Shown here: positions 1 to 4,619 of the stretch, one piece after another
Numbering within the stretch: the stretch's first letter is position 1
Layout: every line of letters starts with the position of its first letter
Assembly: GCA_030638325.1 (NCBI GenBank)
Contig: DAOWEV010000257.1
Location: forward strand, 1 to 6,128
Source: Bacteroidales bacterium
GTDB lineage: Bacteria; Bacteroidota; Bacteroidia; Bacteroidales; JAGOPY01
Direction of reading: 5' to 3'
Length of the DNA stretch: 6,128 bases
Translations under genes and position numbers: made by a program
The notes under the pieces: model-generated
What the model saw: only the letters and a program-made list of their open reading frames with translations
What the model was told of the DNA's origin: nothing
Database searches by the model: none

Positions 1-24
1 ATTTTCTTTTACCTAAATCAAGTT

Positions 25-245
25 TCATTCCTTATCTTTTAACCTCTTTAAATGTTTTTCTGCTCTTTCAATATCTTTTTTATCCGGATTCAGCGCAATA
101 AAATCTTCCCAAGTTTGAATTGCTTCTTCTCTATTTTCTAATTTTTCATATAGCCTTGCCAAAATAAAATATGCTTTTTTATTGCTTGGGTCTAATTTAA
201 TTGCCTGTTCAAGCAACTCAACTGCTTCAAGCTCCATTTTCATAT
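25..245 (-). other. AT-rich TPR tail joined to the glycosidase at a sharp composition boundary
   Basis: The coding sequence changes character near 225-245. Hand-counted GC is about 33, 25 and 38% in the 60-base blocks 61-120, 121-180 and 181-240, against about 58 and 65% in 301-360 and 361-420. The protein changes at the same point: the beta-strand ending in INMKMELE runs straight into AVELLEQAIKLDPSN, a TPR helix. A glycosidase of this type would normally finish its last beta-strands here. This may be a natural fusion, a recombination joint or an assembly chimera. Confidence 0.6.
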
Positions 246-1938
246 TAATATCCCTGCCCATGATATGATTTACGCTCACATCATCCCACTGCGGGGGGAA
301 CCGGGGGGAGAGGCTTATTTCGTGTTCAACGGCATTTGGCTCCAGTCCCAGCATGCCTTCCACGATGGGCTGCAGCACCATGGTTTCCGACCAGCACTGG
401 TGATGGCAGACGCCGGAGGGTTTGTATTCCAGGCCGTGAAGCACCTCTTCCACATATCCCAGTCCCCAATGCTTATAAACCTGCAGGTTGTTCATAATAT
501 GCATGAAGCCCTGTACATAATGCCCGTATTGGTATTCAGCGAGGGCAGTCCAGCCGGTAAAGAGGGGCCAGACGCTGCCGGTATGATAACCGTTTGGTGA
601 AAAAAGAGGGCTGAATTCACTCACGATACGGCAGCCCCAGTCAGACGAATAGGCATTCAGTGCATACTGGCCGATAACCTTCATGGCTTTGTCCTCATCC
701 CCAAGTCCGAAATATAATGGAACCGCCGCCAGGATGGTAGGCTCGGCATGATATGTTCCATCGGCAAACAGCCCCTGGTAGTAAAACTCTCTTTCCGGAT
801 TCCAGAAGTCTTCGTTGATGATCTCTTTCACCCTCCCGGCATCCTTTTTGTAGTTACCGGAAAGTTCATTCAATTCCAGGGCTCCCGACATGTAAGCTGC
901 TTCCTGTAATGCAGCAGCCCAACATCCTGTCAGGTACAGGGAGGAGTGTGAACCGAACAGGCTGCCACCCTCCACCCAGCCATGCCCTACATTGGTGTTT
1001 TCAATCAACAGGTCACCATCGGTATCGGTTGAATAGCAATAGTCGATGGCTTTTTTGATGCCGGCCCAGTTTTTCCGGATATATTCCAGGTCGCCGCTAT
1101 GCTTAAGATACCGGCCTGCCAGCACGATGAAGAGGGGAGTGGCATCCGAGGCATCGTAATGTATAATACCGGATGTGCTTAGTTCATGATAGATCTTTCC
1201 ATTCAGGTCCTGGAATTTGATAAAGGTGCTCAAAATTTCTTTCACATTAGAGAAGTCACCGTAATCCAGCATGGCGTAGCCGCTCCATTCGGCATCCCGG
1301 CCAAAGTACCACCCGTATCCCGGGCGGCCATCGACGGTATGGCCGCCATACCAGCCTTGTCCGGTGGGGGCATACCCTGCAACAAGTGATTTGCCGATGC
1401 CCGGCGTGTTAACAAAGAACTGGTCCGTAGCGGTTTTAGCCCATGTGTAACCTTCATTGAAGGTCTTATCCGGAGTGGTGATGCTGAGGGTACTGTTCAA
1501 AAATTTGCGGTAATACTCAGAGGTATTTGTGTAGATGGCATAAGGGCCGTTGAGCGCAGCTTTATAAGCTTCTGCTGTTTTGTGAAAGCCTTCGTTTGTG
1601 GCGGCAATGACCAGATCAAAATAAGTGCCCTGACTGAGTGAAAAATGAAGACTTCCTGAAAATAGAGAATTATCGTCGGTTCCGGCCTGTCTTGCCTGCA
1701 CTGTATCAGGGATAAGATTTGTGCCTGCTATGGTTACGAATTGCCCTGATTGATCCTTTATGATGAAAGCATTCAGGCCATCTGACCATGCATATAAAAT
1801 ATTACCGAGCACGCTGGGGGAATATGGCCACATCAGTCTCAGGTTTGATTTGAAACCGATCTGCAGGTATGCTTTCCGGTAGCCCCTGTATTCAAAATGA
1901 ACGACTACCGAGGGATCGGTTACAGAGGCGGTGATCAC
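25..1938 (-). CDS. Secreted glycoside hydrolase, C-terminal part: (alpha/alpha)6 glycogen-debranching/glucoamylase-like domain plus TPR tail
   Basis: This 637-residue frame holds the catalytic part of a glycosidase. Residues 1-115 complete a beta-sandwich that begins in the upstream frame. Residues about 140-535 look like the (alpha/alpha)6 barrel of amylo-alpha-1,6-glucosidase/GH15-like enzymes, with GRDAEW (213-218, probable acid-residue region), HYDASD (260-265), HGWVEGG (319-325), GYHTGSVWP (450-458) and HHQCWSE (512-518). Residues 572-637 are unrelated to that fold and read as about two TPR helix pairs. The listed start is GTG at 1938. It is unlikely to be a true start because the same frame continues upstream for 9 codons to a TAG at 1966-1968, beyond which the missing front of the protein is found. 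Without that front it lacks a signal peptide. Substrate is not readable from sequence; alpha-glucan is the family expectation. Family level fairly sure; functional status doubtful. Confidence 0.8.
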   Translation of the reverse strand: MITASVTDPSVVVHFEYRGYRKAYLQIGFKSNLRLMWPYSPSVLGNILYAWSDGLNAFIIKDQSGQFVTIAGTNLIPDTVQARQAGTDDNSLFSGSLHFSLSQGTYFDLVIAATNEGFHKTAEAYKAALNGPYAIYTNTSEYYRKFLNSTLSITTPDKTFNEGYTWAKTATDQFFVNTPGIGKSLVAGYAPTGQGWYGGHTVDGRPGYGWYFGRDAEWSGYAMLDYGDFSNVKEILSTFIKFQDLNGKIYHELSTSGIIHYDASDATPLFIVLAGRYLKHSGDLEYIRKNWAGIKKAIDYCYSTDTDGDLLIENTNVGHGWVEGGSLFGSHSSLYLTGCWAAALQEAAYMSGALELNELSGNYKKDAGRVKEIINEDFWNPEREFYYQGLFADGTYHAEPTILAAVPLYFGLGDEDKAMKVIGQYALNAYSSDWGCRIVSEFSPLFSPNGYHTGSVWPLFTGWTALAEYQYGHYVQGFMHIMNNLQVYKHWGLGYVEEVLHGLEYKPSGVCHHQCWSETMVLQPIVEGMLGLEPNAVEHEISLSPRFPPQWDDVSVNHIMGRDINMKMELEAVELLEQAIKLDPSNKKAYFILARLYEKLENREEAIQTWEDFIALNPDKKDIERAEKHLKRLKDKE

Positions 1939-1965
1939 CTCTTTAAGCGTAGCGCCCTGGAAAAC

Positions 1966-1968
1966 CTA
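1966..1968 (-). other. In-frame amber codon splitting the glycoside hydrolase gene
   Basis: On the minus strand the codons run Y-I-R-T-TAG-V-F-Q-G-A-T-L-K-E and then into the GTG proposed as start of the next frame. Both sides share the frame exactly, and the beta-sandwich continues across the codon. A single C-to-T change from CAG (Gln) would explain it. None of the other complete genes here ends in TAG (stops are TGA, TAA, TGA, TGA), but five genes are too few to argue for recoding. Confidence 0.9.
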
Positions 1969-3078
1969 GGTTCTGATATATGCTCCGGGCTGTGTTTCAA
2001 CCCATGGATTGAGGTCTGATAACCGGGTAATGGAATCGGTGCCTTCAAAGCGGATTTCTACTTCAATATCCCGTAATGCCATGAAGGGGTGCGCCCAGAT
2101 CTCTTCGACGCCTCCTGAGGGGGTTCCCGAGATGAACATTCGCTGTCCTGCCACGTCCCAATAATCGCTTGTAGCGCTGTCGCCGCCAAGGACCGGAAGG
2201 TACGGATCAGTATCCCAGGTTTCTGATTTGCCTGGGTCAGCATCCACCGGGATGGGCGTAAACGGCAACACTTCATGCCTGCCATAATACCAGTAACGGG
2301 GTGGCTCAGGAAAGGGATTATCATGGAGGTAAGCGATGCAGTTCAGCAGGAACTTCGATAAATGACCCTGGCTGATGTTAGGGGATGACAATGTTATATA
2401 TGCCCCGGCTGCCAGTACTTTTCCCTTGCCAGTACCATATTCGAACATCAGCTTTTTAGACTCCCTGACAAATATATAATCCCAGTCGACGGCTATCACT
2501 TTCCCATATTCCGGAACTGATTCCCCGAACATACCCACACATCTCACAACCGTATCCCGGACCGGCCTCAGTATGTATGAGCCGCCATTAAGTCCTTCGA
2601 ATACAGGATGGTATAAGAAACCATGAATGCCAAGCTTACGCCCGTACCCACTATCATCAGCTTTTTTGTCCCTGACTTCAAAATCACGGGGCTCCATTCC
2701 AAGGATGTTGAGGTAACGTACGGCATCCTGTGTGAGGAAGATCCGGCCCCCTGAAACAACATATTCATTAAATGCATCCAAAACTTCTGGTTTTGTAGCT
2801 GTCCCGGAAAATGGGATGCTGTCATCTTTGTGAAACCAGATGATATCGAATTCGCTTAAATTGCCAGGTTCCTTTACAATATCTGAAAATGTTATGAGTG
2901 AGTGTTGAAAGCCGTTATCTTTCAGAAACCCTTGTAAAACGTCGGTCTCTGTATTGAATGTATCATACAATATTCCGATACGGATCTTTTCGATTCCCTG
3001 GGAGTAGCTGTTATTATATACTGATAATAAACATATTATAGCTACCTTCAGGCAGAGCTGCAATAATAGATGTTTCAT
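1966..3078 (-). CDS. Secreted glycoside hydrolase, N-terminal part: signal peptide, amidotransferase-like domain, start of beta-sandwich
   Basis: This 370-residue frame starts with a typical signal peptide (KH, hydrophobic stretch 4-20, likely cleavage near S26/Q27), so the product should reach the periplasm or outside. There is no convincing lipobox. Residues about 30-255 form an alpha/beta domain like class I glutamine amidotransferase/ThuA-type folds, with strands at IRIGILYD (32-39), FDIIWFH (77-83), GGRIFLTQD (110-118) and KVLAAGAYI (220-228). I see no obvious catalytic Cys-His-Glu set, so it may be a binding or structural domain. Residues about 305-370 open a beta-sandwich that stops abruptly at a TAG and resumes in the same frame downstream. 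Read through, the two parts give about 1017 residues. ATG at 3076-3078 is supported by the signal peptide directly behind it. Most likely the front half of a gene broken by one nonsense codon. Confidence 0.75.
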   Translation of the reverse strand: MKHLLLQLCLKVAIICLLSVYNNSYSQGIEKIRIGILYDTFNTETDVLQGFLKDNGFQHSLITFSDIVKEPGNLSEFDIIWFHKDDSIPFSGTATKPEVLDAFNEYVVSGGRIFLTQDAVRYLNILGMEPRDFEVRDKKADDSGYGRKLGIHGFLYHPVFEGLNGGSYILRPVRDTVVRCVGMFGESVPEYGKVIAVDWDYIFVRESKKLMFEYGTGKGKVLAAGAYITLSSPNISQGHLSKFLLNCIAYLHDNPFPEPPRYWYYGRHEVLPFTPIPVDADPGKSETWDTDPYLPVLGGDSATSDYWDVAGQRMFISGTPSGGVEEIWAHPFMALRDIEVEIRFEGTDSITRLSDLNPWVETQPGAYIRT

Positions 3079-3109
3079 CTGTTTAAGATTTTTTTAAGAT
3101 TGGATGATG

Positions 3110-3117
3110 TAAAGTTA
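3110..3117 (-). promoter_or_regulatory. Possible Bacteroidetes -7 box for the glycoside hydrolase gene
   Basis: On the minus strand TAACTTTA matches TAnnTTTG in all but the last base and lies about 30 bases before the ATG. No TTG box is seen at the expected distance upstream, so the call is weak. No Shine-Dalgarno sequence precedes the start; the leader is A/T-rich with AATCTTAAA repeated twice. Confidence 0.3.
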
Positions 3118-3134
3118 AGAAATGTATTGTACTT

Positions 3135-3168
3135 GAGTCCGAAGTCGGAAGTCGGAAGACCGAAGTCG
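3135..3168 (+). repeat. Tandem heptamer array, GAAGTCG family
   Basis: Four heptamers follow one another from 3141 (GAAGTCG, GAAGTCG, GAAGACC, GAAGTCG), preceded by a six-base remnant GAGTCC. The array sits in the gap between the divergent glycosidase and hicB-like genes. The same heptamer recurs in reverse orientation at 4487-4541. Confidence 0.8.
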
Positions 3169-3176
3169 GGAACTGA

Positions 3177-3207
3177 TTTGTTTTATTCTAATTTTTATCT
3201 AATTTTA
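3177..3207 (+). promoter_or_regulatory. Promoter of the hicB-like gene
   Basis: TTTG at 3177-3180, then exactly 19 bases, then TAATTTTA at 3200-3207. This fits the Bacteroidetes housekeeping consensus TTTG-N19-21-TAnnTTTG except for the last base. It would give a leader of roughly 30-35 bases. A sigma70-like TATAAT at 3233-3238 is only 9 bases from the ATG and is less likely. Confidence 0.5.
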
Positions 3208-3222
3208 CACTTAAATTAGAAT
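3185..3222. promoter_or_regulatory. Repeated TCTAATTT boxes, possible operator
   Basis: TCTAATTT occurs at 3187-3194 and again at 3198-3205, 11 bases apart (one helical turn), and its reverse complement AAATTAGA at 3213-3220. The outer pair extends to 10-base arms (ATTCTAATTT 3185-3194, AAATTAGAAT 3213-3222). The boxes overlap the promoter -7 element, so a repressor bound here would block the hicB-like gene. Because the stretch is very AT-rich, chance cannot be excluded. Confidence 0.4.
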
Positions 3223-3247
3223 TAACTTATTATATAATCCCACGAGA

Positions 3248-3427
3248 ATGAAATTTAGCGTTATTATTGAGAAAGGTGAGGATGGGTATTTTACTGCGCA
3301 CTGCCCCTCATTGAGAAGTTGTTGGTCACAAGGTAATAACAAAGAGGAGGCCTTAGCTAATATTCAGGAAGCTATTGAATTATACCTGGAACCGGAACTG
3401 GAAGACTCTATCTCTAAAGTCAGATAA
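3248..3427 (+). CDS. HicB-like antitoxin (UPF0150 family), solitary
   Basis: This 59-residue protein starts MKFSVIIEKGEDGYFTAHCP, the hallmark beginning of the HicB antitoxin partial-RNase-H fold. It continues with SCWSQG (24-29; usually GC.SQG in the family), KEEALANI and EAIELYLE (41-48). HicB proteins neutralise HicA, an mRNA-cutting toxin with a double-stranded-RNA-binding fold. No HicA-like frame (short basic protein with GSH motif) is present on either side: upstream is the oppositely oriented glycosidase, downstream an array of heptamers. The protein ends soon after the fold core (EPELEDSISKVR) and has no C-terminal helix-turn-helix or ribbon-helix-helix domain, so it belongs to the short HicB-like class. 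It may be an orphan left after toxin loss or act with a distant partner. Start chosen for the conserved N-terminus; no good Shine-Dalgarno. Confidence 0.8.
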   Translation: MKFSVIIEKGEDGYFTAHCPSLRSCWSQGNNKEEALANIQEAIELYLEPELEDSISKVR

Positions 3428-3492
3428 AGAAGCAAAAAAGAAAAAGTATACACTTAATACAAAAGTGTCAACCCTATTTAGGCAAGGACAAA

Positions 3493-3529
3493 CTGTCAAC
3501 CATCAACTGTCAACCGTCAACCGTCAACT
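3493..3529 (+). repeat. Tandem heptamer array, GTCAACC family
   Basis: Five full heptamers (GTCAACC, ATCAACT, GTCAACC, GTCAACC, GTCAACT) run from 3495 to 3529, after a leading CT. They lie between the hicB-like gene and the promoter of the toxin-antitoxin pair. The same unit appears inverted (GGTTGAC) at 6087-6128. Confidence 0.8.
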
Positions 3530-3549
3530 GATAAGCCCAAAATTACTCA

Positions 3550-3579
3550 TTGCTTATATCATATTTATTTGTACATTTG
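3550..3579 (+). promoter_or_regulatory. Promoter of the phd-vapC-type operon
   Basis: TTG at 3550-3552, a 19-base spacer and TACATTTG at 3572-3579, a perfect match to the Bacteroidetes TAnnTTTG box. Transcription should begin about 6-8 bases further on, giving a short leader of around 15 bases before the ATG at 3601. Confidence 0.65.
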
Positions 3580-3592
3580 TATTGTACAAATA
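3566..3592. promoter_or_regulatory. 27-bp palindromic operator over the toxin-antitoxin promoter
   Basis: TATTTGTACA (3566-3575) and TGTACAAATA (3583-3592) are perfect inverted 10-base arms around a 7-base centre. The palindrome covers the -7 box and the expected start of transcription. Toxin-antitoxin operons of this class are usually repressed by their own antitoxin, alone or with the toxin, so this is the natural binding site for the downstream antitoxin. Confidence 0.6.
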
Positions 3593-3600
3593 GAAATGCC

Positions 3601-3831
3601 ATGGAAACTATATCTGTAACTAATCTCAGGATTAATTTAATGAAAGTCCTGAAAGAGATCAGGCAGGGAACGAGTATTCTTATTACTTCAAGAGGAAAAG
3701 TAGTAGCACAGCTTATCCCTCCGGATAATTTAGAGGAAAAAGCTGAAAAAAAATTAGAAGAGATCAGGGAAAAGTCTGTTTTACACGATATACTGTCGCC
3801 TATTGATGAAAAGTGGGAGGCCACAGAATGA
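3601..3831 (+). CDS. Phd/YefM-family antitoxin
   Basis: A 76-residue antitoxin. The N-terminal part, METISVTNLRINLMKVLKEI followed by QGTSILITSRGKVVAQLIPP (to residue 41), is the usual Phd/YefM fold: strand, helix, then the ITxRGKxVAxLxP hairpin that dimerises and binds DNA. The C-terminal half (43-76) is charged and probably helical or disordered until it wraps the toxin; this part is the typical protease-sensitive segment. ATG at 3601 is preferred because the conserved fold starts there, although the frame is open back to 3550, which lies inside the promoter. The gene ends in an ATGA overlap with the PIN toxin, implying coupled translation. It should neutralise that toxin and repress the operon through the palindrome just upstream. 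Confidence 0.85.
   Translation: METISVTNLRINLMKVLKEIRQGTSILITSRGKVVAQLIPPDNLEEKAEKKLEEIREKSVLHDILSPIDEKWEATE
3815..3820 (+). promoter_or_regulatory. Ribosome binding site of the PIN toxin
   Basis: GGGAGG lies 7 bases before the ATG at 3828, inside the end of the antitoxin gene. It is the clearest Shine-Dalgarno sequence in the window and decides the toxin start in favour of 3828 over the in-frame ATG at 3813. Confidence 0.55.
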
Positions 3832-4223
3832 TCATTGCAGACACTCATATCATCATTTGGGATGCATTAAGACCCGGGTTACTCAGTACAAATGCCAGGA
3901 GAGCAATTGACAAAGCTAATTCCACCGATGGTATTATTTTCTGCACTATTTCCTTATGGGAAATTGCGATGTTAATCAGGAAGGACAGGCTGGAAATTCC
4001 AATACCTTACTTAGAATTTATTGGATTGGTGAGATCATACAATAAATATACATTCATGGGAATAAGTTCGGAAATAGCAGAGCTATCAGCCAATTTGAGT
4101 CCGGAGATCAATCTTGATCCGGCAGATAGAATTATTGGTGCAACCTCAGTAATTACTAATACACCATTGGTTACGGCAGATGAAAACCTTTTAAACTCTA
4201 AAAGGATAAAAACTATTTGGTGA
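3828..4223 (+). CDS. vapC: PIN-domain toxin, VapC family (COG3744-like)
   Basis: A 131-residue protein of normal PIN length. The four acidic residues expected of a Mg-dependent PIN ribonuclease are all visible: D5 in IIADTH, E45 in ISLWEIA, D100 in DPADRIIGAT and D118 in TADEN. The SLWEIAMLIRKDRLEI and DPADRIIGATS stretches are typical of the subgroup usually paired with Phd-type antitoxins. Such toxins cut tRNA or rRNA at specific sites and halt translation when the antitoxin is degraded; the exact target cannot be read here. ATG at 3828 overlaps the antitoxin stop (ATGA) and is preceded by GGGAGG. The catalytic set is intact, so the toxin should be active. vapC is used as a family name; the antitoxin is Phd-like rather than classic VapB. 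Confidence 0.88.
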   Translation: MIIADTHIIIWDALRPGLLSTNARRAIDKANSTDGIIFCTISLWEIAMLIRKDRLEIPIPYLEFIGLVRSYNKYTFMGISSEIAELSANLSPEINLDPADRIIGATSVITNTPLVTADENLLNSKRIKTIW

Positions 4224-4226
4224 AAA

Positions 4227-4252
4227 TATTTTCCTTATATGGAAGGAAAGTA
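4227..4252 (+). terminator. AT-rich hairpin directly after the toxin gene
   Basis: TTTCCTT (4230-4236) pairs with AAGGAAA (4243-4249) around a 6-base loop, extended by a G-T pair and two A-T pairs. It starts 4 bases after the stop codon. There is no T-run behind it, so it could be a weak terminator or an mRNA 3' end stabiliser. Confidence 0.3.
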
Positions 4253-4280
4253 AAATCTTACATACCTTAGGTTGCTTATG

Positions 4281-4305
4281 AGATTCCCGCTTTCCGGGAA
4301 TGACG
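4281..4305 (-). repeat. REP-like hairpin, copy A (inverted)
   Basis: On the minus strand this reads CGTCATTCCCG, a short loop, then CGGGAATCT. The stem is ATTCCCG/CGGGAAT (4283-4289, 4295-4301) with a 5-base loop. It is the same element as copies B and C but in opposite orientation. Confidence 0.65.
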
Positions 4306-4318
4306 AACGCCGGGGGGG

Positions 4319-4370
4319 AGAGCGGTGCGGCACATCACTGTTCAATTTTTAAGGCGTGCTGCGCCGCTCT
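4319..4370. repeat. Large imperfect inverted repeat
   Basis: AGAGCGGTGCGGCAC (4319-4333) and GTGCTGCGCCGCTCT (4356-4370) are inverted repeats matching at 13 of 15 bases around a 22-base AT-rich loop. It lies between REP-like copies A and B. It could be a terminator-like hairpin or part of a small composite mobile element; only TTT follows it. Confidence 0.55.
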
Positions 4371-4390
4371 TTCCACATAATCAATCGGCA

Positions 4391-4417
4391 CGTCATCCCG
4401 GCGCAGGCCGGGATTTG
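4391..4417 (+). repeat. REP-like hairpin, copy B
   Basis: Starts CGTCATCCCGG and has a perfect 8-base stem ATCCCGGC/GCCGGGAT (4395-4402, 4407-4414) with loop GCAG. Same CGTCAT start and GGAT-type end as copies A and C. Confidence 0.7.
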
Positions 4418-4434
4418 TTAGCGAATTGAAGAAC

Positions 4435-4461
4435 CGTCATCCCCACGGAGGTGTGGATCTG
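4435..4461 (+). repeat. REP-like hairpin, copy C
   Basis: Starts CGTCATCCCCAC and ends GTGTGGATCTG. The stem 4439-4446/4451-4458 pairs at 7 of 8 positions around loop GGAG. Same strand as copy B and 44 bases after it. Confidence 0.65.
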
Positions 4462-4486
4462 TTGTGTTTTATCAATAAATTTAGCC

Positions 4487-4541
4487 GACTCCGGACTTCT
4501 GACTTCCCCCGAATGCTTTCGGGGCCGGACTTCCGACTTCC
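4487..4541 (-). repeat. Heptamer array, GGAAGTC family (inverted), split by a small hairpin
   Basis: On the plus strand the units are GACTCCG, GACTTCT, GACTTCC (4487-4507) and, after a break, GACTTCC, GACTTCC (4528-4541). They are the reverse complement of the units at 3141-3168. The break holds a hairpin, CCCCGAA (4507-4513) with TTCGGGG (4518-4524). Confidence 0.75.
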
Positions 4542-4552
4542 AGGTTTTTTTG

Positions 4553-4560
4553 TACCTTTC
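4553..4560 (+). promoter_or_regulatory. Possible Bacteroidetes -7 box for the sulfide:quinone oxidoreductase gene
   Basis: TACCTTTC matches TAnnTTTG except for the last base and follows a T-run, a common setting for this box. No TTG is found 19-21 bases upstream, where the heptamer array lies instead. The leader would be about 50-55 bases, A-rich near the ATG and without a Shine-Dalgarno sequence. Confidence 0.35.
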
Positions 4561-4619
4561 GCCGCCTGTAATACACTGAGCGTGTTAGGTCAACAAAAAA
4601 CAACCCAAATTCCATCAAA

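Larger units (their letters stand above)
4224..4619. other. Repeat-rich intergenic region of about 400 bases, no gene
   Basis: Between the toxin stop and the oxidoreductase start I find no protein gene with a recognisable family and no tRNA-like fold. The open frame at 4426-4623 is made of repeat sequence and is not a credible gene. In order, the region holds the AT-rich hairpin, REP-like copy A, the large inverted repeat, REP-like copies B and C, the heptamer array with its hairpin, and the presumed promoter of the oxidoreductase. Confidence 0.75.

Noticed and set aside
1..24. Terminator for the minus-strand glycosidase locus
   Set aside because: Only 24 AT-rich bases are visible beyond the stop and no hairpin can be formed from them.
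25..1938. Genetic code with TAG read as glutamine
   Set aside because: One internal TAG and five neighbouring stops are far too little evidence, and a nonsense mutation is simpler. Kept only as a test under the amber finding.
3233..3238. TATAAT as -10 box of the hicB-like gene
   Set aside because: It lies 9 bases before the ATG, has no proper -35 partner, and a better-spaced Bacteroidetes-type promoter is found at 3177-3207.
3493..3529. Possible CRISPR array
   Set aside because: The 7-base units are directly contiguous with no spacers and no cas genes are nearby; these are simple tandem repeats.
3375..3593. Open frame of 72 codons overlapping the end of the hicB-like gene
   Set aside because: It is a shifted reading of the hicB tail followed by the heptamer array, with no recognisable domain. 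It is not a HicA toxin.
3543..3848. Minus-strand frame opposite the antitoxin gene
   Set aside because: It is the shadow of the antitoxin and has no family resemblance, whereas the plus-strand Phd/YefM and PIN proteins are clear.
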